DNA of 38,735 nucleotides, taken from the NCBI RefSeq assembly GCF_000760515.2, contig NW_013546401.1, positions 1 to 38,735 of the forward strand. Reading direction: 5' to 3'. The notes under the pieces were generated by a model that did no database searches, was not told the origin of the DNA, and was given only the letters and a program-made list of their open reading frames with translations. The translations under genes were made by a program, and so were the position numbers. Below, one piece after another: positions 12,801 to 22,327 of this stretch. The stretch comes from Mitosporidium daphniae (taxonomy: Eukaryota; Microsporidia). Numbering within the stretch: the first letter of the stretch is position 1; each line of letters opens with the position of its first letter.

Positions 12801-15800
12801 AATTGAAGATTGATCTTCAATGGTATCAGCCATGCCCACACAATCTGTAACCAAAGCAAGAAAAGATGGGGAAAATTCCAAAAAAGACGGATCTTTTTTC
12901 ATGACAAAAGCTATCGCTTCAATTATTCCGATCTGATGAGAAATAGGAAGCAAAGAGATGTCTCTTCCTTCTGGACCGCCAAGCCACTCTTGCTCAATGA
13001 TTGTAGATCGGATGGGCTCAAGTAGCTTACAAAGAGCCCGACCTGCAGCAGATGATACCACAGGAACGGGTGGGGTAGTTATTCCGGCACTTGGAATAGA
13101 AGGCCGTGCATCTTGTGTGGGGACCGATGAATTGAGTGTTTGCGATGATGTAATCGCAAGCGCTGGCTGCGCAGCGGGAGCTGAAGATACCGGTATATGG
13201 GGTAAAGCACCAAGAGCCCCAGACTTTGCAGCAATAACATCCCCATCCTGCTTTTCAAATTTCTTAGCCAGCTGTTCAAGCATCCCTTGTGCCATGGCCC
13301 TATTTTTTTCCAGAGGAGATGCAAGCTCCTGCGTCAAAACCCCAAGCAACCCTAAACAAGGAGTGTCGTTCCTTTCCTCAATAAGAACAAGCAAAAGGGA
13401 ATCAAGGGCACGCTCGGGCGCTATCTGTAGCGAGCAAATGCCAACCAAATGCTGACTAGCCAACTCAAGGGACTTGAAAAGGGCTTCGGCACAAAAAGTG
13501 AGAGTGGTATCTGCAACTGAAAACCTTTTCTTTTTGGAGAATATTTCGCGTAACAGGTCAGATCCAGAGAGACGGGCATAGATGGACTTTTCTCGGAAAA
13601 GCCCGCATATTCGAAATAGGATGTCCTCGACGCCATGCTGGAACTCCTGTTGAGACAATTGCTTAAAGGCAGGATGATTTTGATAACATGTCCCGCGCAA
13701 AACTCGAAGCAAAAGAGAACACGCACAAATTCTCAGCTGTGGATTTTCAGAACATAAATACTCGTCAAAAAAAATATCAATAATATCGCTACTGCGCTCG
13801 CTATCCCTCATAGCATCGGCAAGCCCCAGTTCGAGGTTTTCTCTGATTTGATGCAAGAACGAGGCCGAAGGGAGATGATGATGATGATGATGATGCTTGT
13901 CGTCCATCTTTTGGAAATCATCGAAAGTTTTATCGAGAATTACGGGGTCATTAACGCAAAAGAAATGCCCGTCCACGGTACTAGTGTGGTCCGACTCGTC
14001 GTGATTAAACCAAGAAAAGTAGGCTAGATATCTGATCTGGATGCCGATCAGCTCTTTAGTATGCCTTAAGCGCTTTTCCTCCAAATAGGAACGAGTGATA
14101 CGAGGAAGATAATGAGCAGGTGATGAGGGAGATGCGCTATCTCGCTTCTTGAACGACTGCTGTGATTCTGGCAGCCACAAGAGCTCATTCCACTGTGAAA
14201 TAAGCCGATGCAAAAAAGCCTGCTCGTGCTGAGCCTCTAAGGGCACCTGCAATGATGAAGAAAGATGCGTCTTGAAATTTAGTTGCCGTATGGGTCTCTT
14301 ATTACGTCCTGCAAGCTTTCCAAGGATCCTAAGCGCAGTATGAGCAAATTGGGAAGGATATGGGAGAGGTCTGCAATGAGCCCAAAGAGCCTCAAGCAAC
14401 TCTGGCATGACACTGGACAAAATGGGATCGAGAAAATCCTGCGTCAAATTATCAATACAAAGCTCCAGAGTCCGCAAGCCTTGAGACAGCAATTCAGGCG
14501 TCATAAACGTTGAAGACGATGAGGAAGATGAGGAGGAGGATGACGAGCCACTCGAGATGTTAGACGTAGGTGCTGACGCTTGTGAGGCGGCAGATGTTGC
14601 TGATAATGGTAGAGTAAAGCCGCCTTGATTCTGTGACGCCGTACCAGAGGCGGATGGCATCATAATCATCATTGACATTGAAGGTGAGCTTATAACTTTT
14701 AACGAATACACAAGTGGCTTCATCAAAAGTGAAAGATATGGAAGCAGCACAGAAAGACGCACAGGAATGGTAAGCGCCAGCTCGACAACCAAATCCTTCA
14801 GCAAATCCGTGGGTTGTGGGTATGAAGGCGTTAGCGGTGTGTTTGATTCATGGCTACCTCTGGAAAATGTCTGAAGAATCTCAATGGAGTGAAGCAGGGC
14901 ATTGAGTGTCTCAAGAATTGTTGGCAGAATAGGAAGAATTTCACGATAAAGAATTTCAAAGCGGCCACCCCCAATGGCTCGAAAAAGAGTTCTAAGAAGC
15001 AAAAGGGCATGAAAAGGCTCCTGTGACACTTTGGAAGAACCGCAACGTAAACACGAAAGGATCAGTTCAGGAAGAAAAGCTGCCCAAACACCCTCGATTT
15101 CTTCTGGATAAGCCCCCAAAGCCATCAACATTAATTTCATTATACGCTGCAGACGGGCTGCACTATCAATATTCATCACTTGGGATAGCTCATTGCCGCC
15201 GAAAAGATTCTTGGAAAGCCATCGAAGCAAATGAAGAAGTGTGATTTTGGCAACCTCCGGCCCTCCAGGTCCAACCAAAAAAACTTGAAGAAGTGCGGAG
15301 AGTGCAGGCACAGATGTAATTGCATTGTATATGTTTGGGCAGTTGGAGGAAATGATGTCCGAAAAAACAGAAACCTCCAGCAAAATGAAAATCTGCGCAA
15401 TCTGCTCCACCATGTCCTTTTCCTCTTGTGCGAGCTGGCTTTGCAAAAGAGACGCATCATATGCCAATCCTTTGGCAAAAAAATTGATCGTCTCACACGA
15501 AAGCGAAGAGGAAAGACCAGAAGAAGGCTCTTGGATGCATTTTTGATCGGACGCACAAAGACGCACCAATGTGGCTACAAGATCCCCAAAAAGACGGACA
15601 AACCAAATCGACTCCTCATGAAGGATACCTCGAACCGAAAAGATTGCGGAAGACAAGGGGGCAGGTGATGGTTGAAGCGAGCGAAAGGCGAAAAAGATCA
15701 CTTTAAGGCCTGTAACTAGTGCACGAAACAGAATTCTAAAATTTTCTATGCCAGTTTCTTCAGAACCGAAAACAGGCGTTTCCGAAAGCATATGAATGGC

Positions 15801-17351
15801 CCTACAGTACGAGTAAAATATTCTCCAATAGGCCTCTTTCCTATTGGCCATTGTAAGTTGCGGGTGGGAAGCAAGAGGAAGCCCGACCACAAAGTGTTCC
15901 GCAATCGTACTTAGCAGCCTAGCCGCCACGGCCCTGACGCCAAAAGAAAGACCGGAGCGGTTATGCTCGGACTCTAGCAAGCTTACAAATGCCGGTATCA
16001 AAGTCCAATTGAAAAGAGAAACCGGGATTTCCGTTCTAAAATGGACTATAAAATCAGCAAATGTGGTAATAATAATCGGTCGCAACGTACGCGCCGCTGT
16101 TGATTGCAGAGAAGATGAACAAACGCCCTCCTCGTCGATGGAAAAATTGAACAAATGACATTTTGATGGGTCAAGAAATTCGCCCACTTTTGCTCCAAGA
16201 TGGGGCCTAACATCCTGCGTTAGCATTAAATGGCGAAGAGCAATCAGCACTTCCCTTCTTAGCCCATATGAATCTTCTGGAATGATTCCAGAAAGGCTCA
16301 TCAGTAATTTTGGAAAAAATGGTGCAAATGACTTCATGGATATTGGAATGGCCCTGGCCATAAACGTTAGCAGGGACAAAATCTTTCATTAACGAAATAA
16401 AAGTACCTTAACGTGGATAGAAATTACCTCTAAAGGTAAGCTACTATCATCCAAAGTAGTCAACTGTCGATCCAACAGTGTGGTACGCGAAAATTCGACA
16501 AATTGCATCATTAAAGGACCGTTAACAAACAAGTCGGCCATGGGTTTCTTGTAAATCTGGAACAGCACCACGATGATCAGCGGACATTCGGTGGCAACTT
16601 TTAAAGAATTTGATGCCGATGGTTGGTGAGATGGAATGCAATGCGAAGCGCTAGAAGATCCCATTGAATGCGAATGTATCCAACTAAATAGATCCTTTAC
16701 AAATGAAAGGAAGAAAGAAATCAACTGCGACAAAGTAACCGAACTAGGCGCTGCGGATGGTGGAATCTGTGCCTGCGGTACCGGTGTCGTCTCCAGCTCA
16801 TGCTGCACCTTGGAGAAAAGGGTCTTGTGCCAATCAACAAAGATCTTTAATATGGATAGCCCGGTGCGCTCACTACAACCGGGGCTAGAGAGCCATGTTA
16901 GAAGCAGAGAGATGATAGTTTTTGGCTCCAGCACTTCAGTCCGACGCAATGCTGAAAGAAGACGAAGTGCATCGAAAACATTGTCGTCCCTGTGAGAAGA
17001 AGAGAAGGGGGAGCAAAATGAAGAGGCGCTTGTTGAGGGTGTTTCTGTATTTTGTGCCAAAGACAATTCCAAGACATTTTTCATTAACACCGCTTTAATT
17101 AATTGCGAAGCCTTTTGCATTAAGGGGTCAAAAACGCAGCAGGAAGATGGAATGATAAGGAAATATTCATCTACAAGCACATTTATCGATTCTACGGCAA
17201 TTATGACAAAAATGGTACCGGAAAATTTGGCATGATCTAGGTTTGCTTCGACTTGCTCTGCTAAGGACTCAAGAAGCGATGCAAGCTTGTTTTGATGCTG
17301 CTGATAGTACAATGAGGATGCCGAGAATTTGCTAATTTCCTCATTGAGCAT
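3858..17351 (-). CDS. TRA1: Tra1/TRRAP, giant pseudokinase scaffold of SAGA and NuA4 (one 24-nt intron)
   Basis: Activator-binding scaffold of histone acetyltransferase complexes. Exons 17351-16407 and 16382-3858 (complement) join in phase 0 through a 24-nt intron to about 4,489 aa, longer than yeast (about 3,740) or human (about 3,860) homologues. Layout: N-terminal HEAT-type helices; a very long alpha-solenoid; FAT domain around residues 3000-3750 (LSLETMCRASQNYEALGYLY); PI3K-like pseudokinase from about 4030 (RLPMDDELELPGQRLVLPRK); and a FATC tail ending SGVDPRWHPEF, close to the NPAWHPWL-type end of TRRAP. The usual catalytic Asp-x4-Asn and DFG residues are not evident, as expected for this non-catalytic PIKK. 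Extra length is partly low complexity: a Ser run, a seven-His run, and Gly/Ser/Ala-rich inserts. The start at 17351 lies just below an A/T-only box. The 12.5-kb uninterrupted second exon contrasts with the intron-dense neighbours. Confidence 0.95.
13874..13895 (+). repeat. (GAT)7 microsatellite coding poly-His in Tra1
   Basis: Seven GAT repeats on the plus strand, read as CAT codons on the minus strand. They give a run of His after DDK in an insert of the Tra1 solenoid. Likely a length-variable, unstructured insertion. Confidence 0.9.
14517..14550 (+). repeat. GAN-type triplet run coding poly-Ser in Tra1
   Basis: Imperfect GAT/GAG/GAC/GAA triplets on the plus strand, read on the minus strand as mixed Ser codons. 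They produce a run of more than ten Ser within a Ser/Ala-rich loop of Tra1. The mixed codons make it less slippery than a pure microsatellite. Confidence 0.85.
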
Positions 17352-17519
17352 TATTTGAAATTAAATTTTAATTTTAATTGTTCAAGTCTTCCATGAAAGA
17401 TAAGGGCCCCCATTGCACACGGGTGTTATCGAAGCAAAATGTTATTATTGTTCATCAGCAACATGCACAAAGTGCAATTATTTAAAAATTTATTTAAAAA
17501 GGCCTTATTTTTGTCGTTG

Positions 17520-18524
17520 TTATTTGTAAGCATCTTTGAAAAGCCGGGAGGCAATGGAAATTGATATGTCCCGATCAAGGAGACAAGGCACCTCGAAATC
17601 CGAGCTGATTTGCAGACAATTTTGAATGGAAGTCTCTGAAATGGAAATGGAATGGGTATCCAAAATCAGTATGCAGTTACGAACCCTGGACAATAAAAGA
17701 CGATCATCGACAGAAAGGTTCTAAATGTTAAACGCAAAGAGCAAATACCCTGTTGGCAAGAGCATACGGATTGCCATCGACGACGTTTGCCGTGTTCAGC
17801 CTGGCCTGTGTGTCCTCTGGTAAACCGATCCAAATGAACCCGTTAATTCCTATTATTAAATCGACGCCACAGGCGAGGGAAACAAAATGGAATTTTGATC
17901 TCTGGATATTCCGTGGATTTACGGCGACGAAAATGCCATTGCAAAGCTGCAAAAATAGTTACATAAGCACAAAGGGGTACCTTTCCATATTTAACACTTC
18001 TAGTGTGAATGGAGACCGAGCCATCCGCATGAATAGCCTGCACTTCGGCGGAAATCAAATCGCCCTCGACGAAGAACTGACGAATCAGCAACTCGTCTTC
18101 TTCTAATTTTCTTCTCTGAATGCCGCCGGGAAGATAAATTGCCGATAGCTGCAGGGTAGCCGGTTGTTGGCCATTTAAATCGATGGCCCACTTTCGTTGA
18201 CAAACCCTGATGACTCGGCCAACGATGACATCCCCGATTTCGCCAAGGTATCTTTGGAATTTACAAAAGCTTAAAGTACCTTGCCTTTGGAGGGATAACT
18301 CGTATAAGTTTGTTGATGTACTCGACATTTCCAGCAACCGTAGACAAGATGGATGAATTTGAACTGTCGAGAATGGTACCGTTTCCACAAATAAACGACT
18401 CTATGTCGTTTGTGATAAGATCTCCGGGCGTGTAAAACGAAGAAGACGAGATGGGAGGCTTCCGATCGTGTATAAGCTTATTGCTGCCATGCACCAAAAG
18501 CTCGTGTATCCAATTTGAGGCCAT
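17520..18524 (-). CDS. RRP4: Exosome complex subunit Rrp4 (three introns)
   Basis: Cap subunit of the RNA exosome. Exons (complement) 18524-18280, 18251-17981, 17946-17749 and 17720-17520 join through introns of 28, 34 and 28 nt to 304 aa. Domain order matches the family: N-terminal barrel (FYTPGDLITNDIESFICGNG, then VAGNVEYINKLIRV), S1 RNA-binding domain (GDVIVGRVIRVCQRKWAIDL, LPGGIQRRKLEEDELLIRQF, EGDLISAEVQAIHADGSVSI, HTRSVKYGK), and a KH-type domain (GVDLIIGINGFIWIG, then RLLLSRVRNCILIL). The first intron joins at KA-R-YLGEIGD, which restores the conserved RYIGEVGD motif. The last exon is invisible to simple ORF scanning because both flanking introns shift the frame. It lies 168 bp downstream of the Tra1 start on the same strand. 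Identification is firm. Confidence 0.95.
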
Positions 18525-18843
18525 GGGGATGTATAAATAATTAAAATCCGGTCCGATAAATTATTTAAGGGAATAAAAATTTGCATGTACCCTAAAACGG
18601 ATATCCATGCACCTTAAAGCAGATATCCATGCACCTTAAAGCAGATATCCATGCCGCCCCGCCAAGCGGACAAATAATTTGTTTTCAACAATCAAGCGAA
18701 GCATACAAGCTATTATTGGCGGCGTAAAATTTGCAATTGCATATTTAATTAAACCTTGCGCCGCTCTGCATTAAAAATCACATATCTGTTGCGGATACAC
18801 GCTGCTTAAATGGTCTGAAGCTTGGAAAATTATATACATCAGT
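18525..18843. other. 319-bp intergenic region between rad6 stop and rrp4 start
   Basis: No coding frame with family similarity is seen on either strand. It should contain the rrp4 promoter (an A/T-rich stretch with TATAAATAATTAAAAT lies just above the rrp4 ATG) and the rad6 3' end. Its striking content is the 22-bp tandem repeat listed separately, followed by a GC-rich CCGCCCCGCCAAGCGG segment at 18654-18669 that could form a small CCGC/GCGG hairpin. Confidence 0.6.
18584..18654. repeat. 22-bp tandem repeat, three full copies plus a partial
   Basis: Copies at 18584-18605, 18606-18627 and 18628-18649, with five bases of a fourth copy. Copies 2 and 3 are identical; copy 1 carries five differences. 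Each unit begins CATG, contains CCTTAAA and ends with the palindrome GATATC. The array is non-coding and starts about 60 bp upstream of the rrp4 start codon. Function unknown. Confidence 0.9.
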
Positions 18844-19432
18844 TTAGTTATGTTCAGCGGGTTGTTCAGAATTTTGCGGGCTTTCGTTTGGAGGCTCGAG
18901 CGCAACACTGGCTCCGTTAGACGGATCGGGCAACATTTGGCACTCATCATCTGCATCAAACCAGGATTGTTCGACGGTTTCTTTAACGCGCTTCACGTAT
19001 TCTTGGCGGTTTTCCATGTAAAGTTGGGCCGCGTGTGCGTTAGCAGGGCTGTTTGGATTTGGATCGTGCAAAAGCGACTGGATACTTGTCAGTATTGAGG
19101 AAACATCATAGCTGGGGCTCCAGCGATTCTGAAGAATGTCCAGGCATAGCTGGCCATCGGGATAAACATTTGGATGGAACATCTTGGAGATAAATTGTAC
19201 CGATGGCGGCTTGTTGGGATAGCTTTCGTCGAACCGGAGGACCAGGCGAAACGTTCCATCCTCAAATGGGGTATCCTCGGGGCTAAAATGAGCGCAAGAT
19301 GCAATACCCGAATATTACGGCCTGCCAAAGCATGATGTTGTCCGAAAGCGGCGATCCCGCAACTCCTGGCGGCGGGTCTTGCTGAATGCATCGGAAATCT
19401 CGCATCAAACGGCGACGGCAGGGAGTTGACAT
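18844..19432 (-). CDS. RAD6: Ubiquitin-conjugating enzyme E2 Rad6/Ubc2 (UBE2A/B)
   Basis: E2 enzyme acting with Rad18 on PCNA and with Bre1 on histone H2B. Exons (complement) 19432-19308 and 19282-18844 join through a 25-nt intron to 187 aa. The start is set by the conserved [14 protein letters not shown]-terminus; an in-frame upstream extension exists but is not conserved. Core matches: [17 protein letters not shown] across the splice, [20 protein letters not shown], and the active-site region [20 protein letters not shown] with catalytic Cys in CLDIL. Beyond the usual VEQSW end is an acidic, Pro/Ser-rich tail of about 35 residues, comparable in position to the acidic tail of budding-yeast Rad6, although the sequence differs. 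Transcribed divergently from the carrier gene. Confidence 0.97.
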
Positions 19433-19486
19433 TATTAATATTTGCTTGCAGGTTTTGAATTTAAATTCCATCGATAAACTTGTAAA
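19433..19486. promoter_or_regulatory. 54-bp divergent promoter between rad6 and rim2
   Basis: Only 54 bp separate the two start codons. The interval is A/T rich and holds a perfect 12-bp palindrome, GAATTTAAATTC, at 19457-19468, roughly central. Being palindromic and AATTTAAA-like, it is a good candidate for a shared bidirectional core element. The 5' UTRs must be very short. Confidence 0.6.
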
Positions 19487-20662
19487 ATGTTGCTTTTAAT
19501 TTGTATTTTCATGACCATCCCTTCAAAGTCAGATTCATCGTTGCCGACATCTGCTTTTGCCTCGTCCTCTTGTTCTTCTTCGTCTTCTGAAAAGGAAATA
19601 CGCATATCAAACGTTCAGGACGTACAGTATCCTTTTTGGATCCACTTTTTCTCGGGCGGCATCGCTGGATCCGTCAGTGCTGTGATAACGTGCCCACTTG
19701 AGCTAGTCAAGACTAGGTTCCAAAGCTCGCAATATTACACCGAAAATGTAAAATGGAGCTTCCGGAAAAATCTATTTCGAGCCACCTTTGGCCACGTGTC
19801 TACCACCCTGGGAGCGCTTCGGTATTTTGCTATTTTCATTTCTAGATTGATTTATTTAAACGAGGGCTTTTTCTCCTTGTGGAAAGGCGTTGGCGCCACA
19901 TTGGTCGGTGTCATGCCTTCAAGGGCAATCTATTTTTCTTCCTATCAAACGTGTAAAACTCATTTTAGTCAATTTTTCTCCAACGGCATAGAAAGTGCCC
20001 CAATTCACATCGTATCTGCCATTTCAGCAGGTATGCATGTTTCATTCTCATTTTCAATGCTAGGAATCGTTACCACCACAGCAACAAATCCAATTTGGTT
20101 GGTTAAAACTAGAATCCAGCTTCAGTCGACCCCAAAGATTTATAAAAATTCTTTTGATTGTCTCAGAAAAATCGTTCGTAACGAGGGTCCGTTGGCGCTG
20201 TATCAAGGAATGACAGCATCCTATTTGGGGTGCGTCGAGGGGGCGATTCAATGGGTCCTTTATGAAAAGCTAAAGGCTTTTTTTAAAGAAAAATCAAAAG
20301 CATCTTCCGAAAGCGGTTCCGGAAAGGCAGCCTTTTTTGCGGCAGCAATTTCTAAAGTCGTAGCGTGTTCCCTGACGTATCCCCATGAGGTTTTACGAAC
20401 TCGACTGCGCCAAGGGGTGGTTGGAACGCCAACTCAAATTAAGGCTCCATATAAAGGCTTGGTGTCCACTATTCGAAGGATTTACACCGAAGAGGGAATA
20501 GCACCATTTTATGGCGGCATGACTGCCCATCTCCTTAGAGTCGTTCCCAACGCGGCAATTATGTTCCTTTGTTATGAGCTTCTTGTTAGCTCAATATCTT
20601 ACAAATATGGCTGTAAAGAAAATTTTGCTTCCTCGGAAAAGGAAGAACTAAAGGCAGTATAA
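19487..20662 (+). CDS. RIM2: Mitochondrial pyrimidine nucleotide carrier, Rim2/SLC25A33-36 type (two in-frame introns)
   Basis: Inner-membrane SLC25 carrier, probably exchanging pyrimidine (deoxy)nucleotides. Three solcar repeats are visible: [26 protein letters not shown] and [13 protein letters not shown], each the Px[DE]xx[RK]x[RK] signature or its family variant. The NPIW and YPHE forms and [20 protein letters not shown] are typical of the Rim2/PNC branch. Two segments open in frame behave as introns: 19822-19845 (24 nt) and 20031-20063 (33 nt). Removing them gives [12 protein letters not shown] and [17 protein letters not shown], restoring family spacing; the product is then 372 aa. Both are multiples of three and stop-free, so an ORF scan misses them. 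The N-terminus has a short hydrophobic then Ser-rich lead; ATG 19511 is an alternative start. It implies a functional mitochondrion with its own nucleic-acid metabolism. Confidence 0.93.
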   Translation: MLLLICIFMTIPSKSDSSLPTSAFASSSCSSSSSEKEIRISNVQDVQYPFWIHFFSGGIAGSVSAVITCPLELVKTRFQSSQYYTENVKWSFRKNLFRATFGHVSTTLGALRYFAIFISRLIYLNEGFFSLWKGVGATLVGVMPSRAIYFSSYQTCKTHFSQFFSNGIESAPIHIVSAISAGMHVSFSFSMLGIVTTTATNPIWLVKTRIQLQSTPKIYKNSFDCLRKIVRNEGPLALYQGMTASYLGCVEGAIQWVLYEKLKAFFKEKSKASSESGSGKAAFFAAAISKVVACSLTYPHEVLRTRLRQGVVGTPTQIKAPYKGLVSTIRRIYTEEGIAPFYGGMTAHLLRVVPNAAIMFLCYELLVSSISYKYGCKENFASSEKEELKAV

Positions 20663-20751
20663 GTATAAAGCGCCACGGCAGCGACCGTGGGAGGTTGTAA
20701 ACGTAATAATTTAACAAATAAATTTATTGTAATTCTTCAAGCTCCATTTTG

Positions 20752-22299
20752 TCAGCACACAAAGCTTTGTATTTCAGCCTCCAAAGACCTTTTGGAAATG
20801 CTTGAAGAAAGTGCTCTTACAACGTCTTTGGAAGATATACAAGGGGCTGATTGTACAATGGTTTCCTTTGGCTCTACAATGGTTTCCTCTGGCTCTACAA
20901 TGGTTTCCTCGACTTGGCCAGCGTATATCGTTCCAAGTTCATTGTTCTCAAAAACAATGGATGAGCAAAACCCATCCGTCGATGAAATAACGAGAACAAT
21001 GGAGTCATCTTTGCATATCTTGGTCCAGCAAAGATCGGTGATCGCGGCAAAATGCATGCCATTCAACACAACCAACGGAGAAGCCCGATCGGTGCGGTAT
21101 ATAATAACGGAATCTTGCGTTCCAACTGCAAATACCATTGCATATGGTAGAGATATCAACGACGTTCCGCCGATCAGCTGAAACAAACTTGGATGGAATC
21201 GAACAACAACCGGCGCCTTATCAAATGGCCCCAGAACAATAGAAGGCATAGCCTGAGCAGTGCTTGAAGGTTACAAATCCGATATGGTGTTACGTTAATA
21301 AACTAGCGCGGGAGTACAAAAATAGACACAAGTGTTGCCGCCTAGCAAAGGGAGACGTCGCATCTGCAATGATGCCGCATGGGGTGGCCAAAATAGACCC
21401 ATCTGGGCTAAACGAAAGCCTTCGGAAAAATGTGACCAACGTTTCATCGTTGAACAGTTTTGCATAAGTGGGTTTGCCTGAAACTTCGGCGCATTGATTA
21501 GAGGGCACACGAGATAGAATGTGTATGCATTTGGTTGAGAATTTCTTATGATTTTCATAGGAATAAACCTTTACGGATCTCAAAATTACGAGAAACATCC
21601 GGTACCTGTCGCTGCTTTGGGTTGCAAAAAGAAATCCAAGCGGATCTAAGCTAATGCCTTGCACAAAATGAGAATGATCGCGAAGTATCCTTGTTATTTT
21701 TCCTAACGGATAGCAAGCGTGTGCATTACCTGTAGAGTAGCACCAAATTACGGTATTGTTGTTGGTCAGGGCCAGGATGATAAAACTGCCGCAAGGGGAC
21801 CACTTTAGATCGTAGATGTCTTCAGAGTCAGCAATCCTTCAATTAATGCAAAGACAAACCTGCAAATGACGATAGGATTCCACGTCTCTTGGTTTTCCGA
21901 GCCATTCTGATCAGACGCATCTGTCGAGGCCATGCCAAGTTCAGCATTTGGAGATCGCGCCTGAAGTGACCAAAGGATCAAAAGAGCGCCTAGAAATAGC
22001 CAAAAAATCGATACCATCACCGGCAGAGGCAAGAATGGTTTCTACAAATTAGCAAACACAAGTGGGAAACCTTTTGGGTGAAAAGATATCGAGTTTACTG
22101 CCTTTGTGTGTTTGTGCAGCGAACTGAGATGAACAATTTGATATGAATCTGAGAACGTCCAGACCTACATATTATGAGCCGATGTTACTCTGATAGAGTT
22201 GTCAGCACCTGCAGAGGCAAATCTGAACACAGAATCACTGCATAGTGCATAGATGGGCTGTTTTTCATGCCAATACACCTCAAGCAGTTTGGCTTTCAT
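20752..22299 (-). CDS. CAC2: Chromatin assembly factor 1 subunit Cac2 (CHAF1B/p60), WD40 protein, seven introns
   Basis: WD40 subunit of CAF-1, which deposits H3-H4 behind replication forks. Exons (complement): 22299-22189, 22164-22071, 22041-22015, 21989-21860, 21836-21730, 21702-21606, 21578-21294, 21262-20752; total 453 aa. Introns are 24, 29, 25, 23, 27, 27 and 31 nt. The spliced protein follows CHAF1B throughout: start MKAKLLEVYWHEKQPIYAL, RFASAGADNSIRVW, HKHTKAVNSISFHP, ETILASAGDGALLILWSL, DIYDLKWSPCG, HFVQGISLDPLGFLFATQSS, SFFRRL-type FFRRLSFSPDGSILATPCG, SLPYAMVFAVGTQDSVIIY, VISSTDGFCSSIVFENNELG. Exon 3 is only 27 nt. The sixth intron (27 nt) is in frame and stop-free. The C-terminus carries a seven-residue EETIVEP repeat and is shorter than in animals. 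Shares a 28-bp promoter with tof1. Confidence 0.95.
20855..20911 (+). repeat. 21-nt tandem repeat coding EETIVEP in Cac2
   Basis: Two and two-thirds copies of a 21-nt unit (20855-20875, 20876-20896, 20897-20911). On the coding strand it gives consecutive EETIVEP-type heptads (EETIVEP, EETIVEP-like KETIVQ) in the C-terminal tail after the last WD40 blade. A lineage-specific expansion, probably a flexible or docking segment. Confidence 0.85.
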
Positions 22300-22327
22300 T
22301 AATTTTAATTTTAATTTCTTTGTTGAA
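22300..22327. promoter_or_regulatory. 28-bp divergent promoter between cac2 and tof1
   Basis: The two start codons are 28 bp apart, and the interval is nearly pure A/T with repeated TTTTAAT units (22300-22318). No room exists for separate promoters, so cac2 and tof1 are probably driven by one bidirectional element or by elements inside the opposing coding region. Both encode replication-fork proteins. Confidence 0.6.

Noticed and set aside
18653-18669. GC-rich CCGCC...GCGG segment as a bacterial-type terminator or transposon end
   Set aside because: The stem is only four base pairs, there is no T run, no partner inverted repeat and no transposase-like frame nearby.
20687-21181. 164-codon plus-strand frame downstream of rim2
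   Set aside because: It is the antisense of the last cac2 exon, whose minus-strand product matches CHAF1B (VFAVGTQDSVIIY, ISSTDGFCS).
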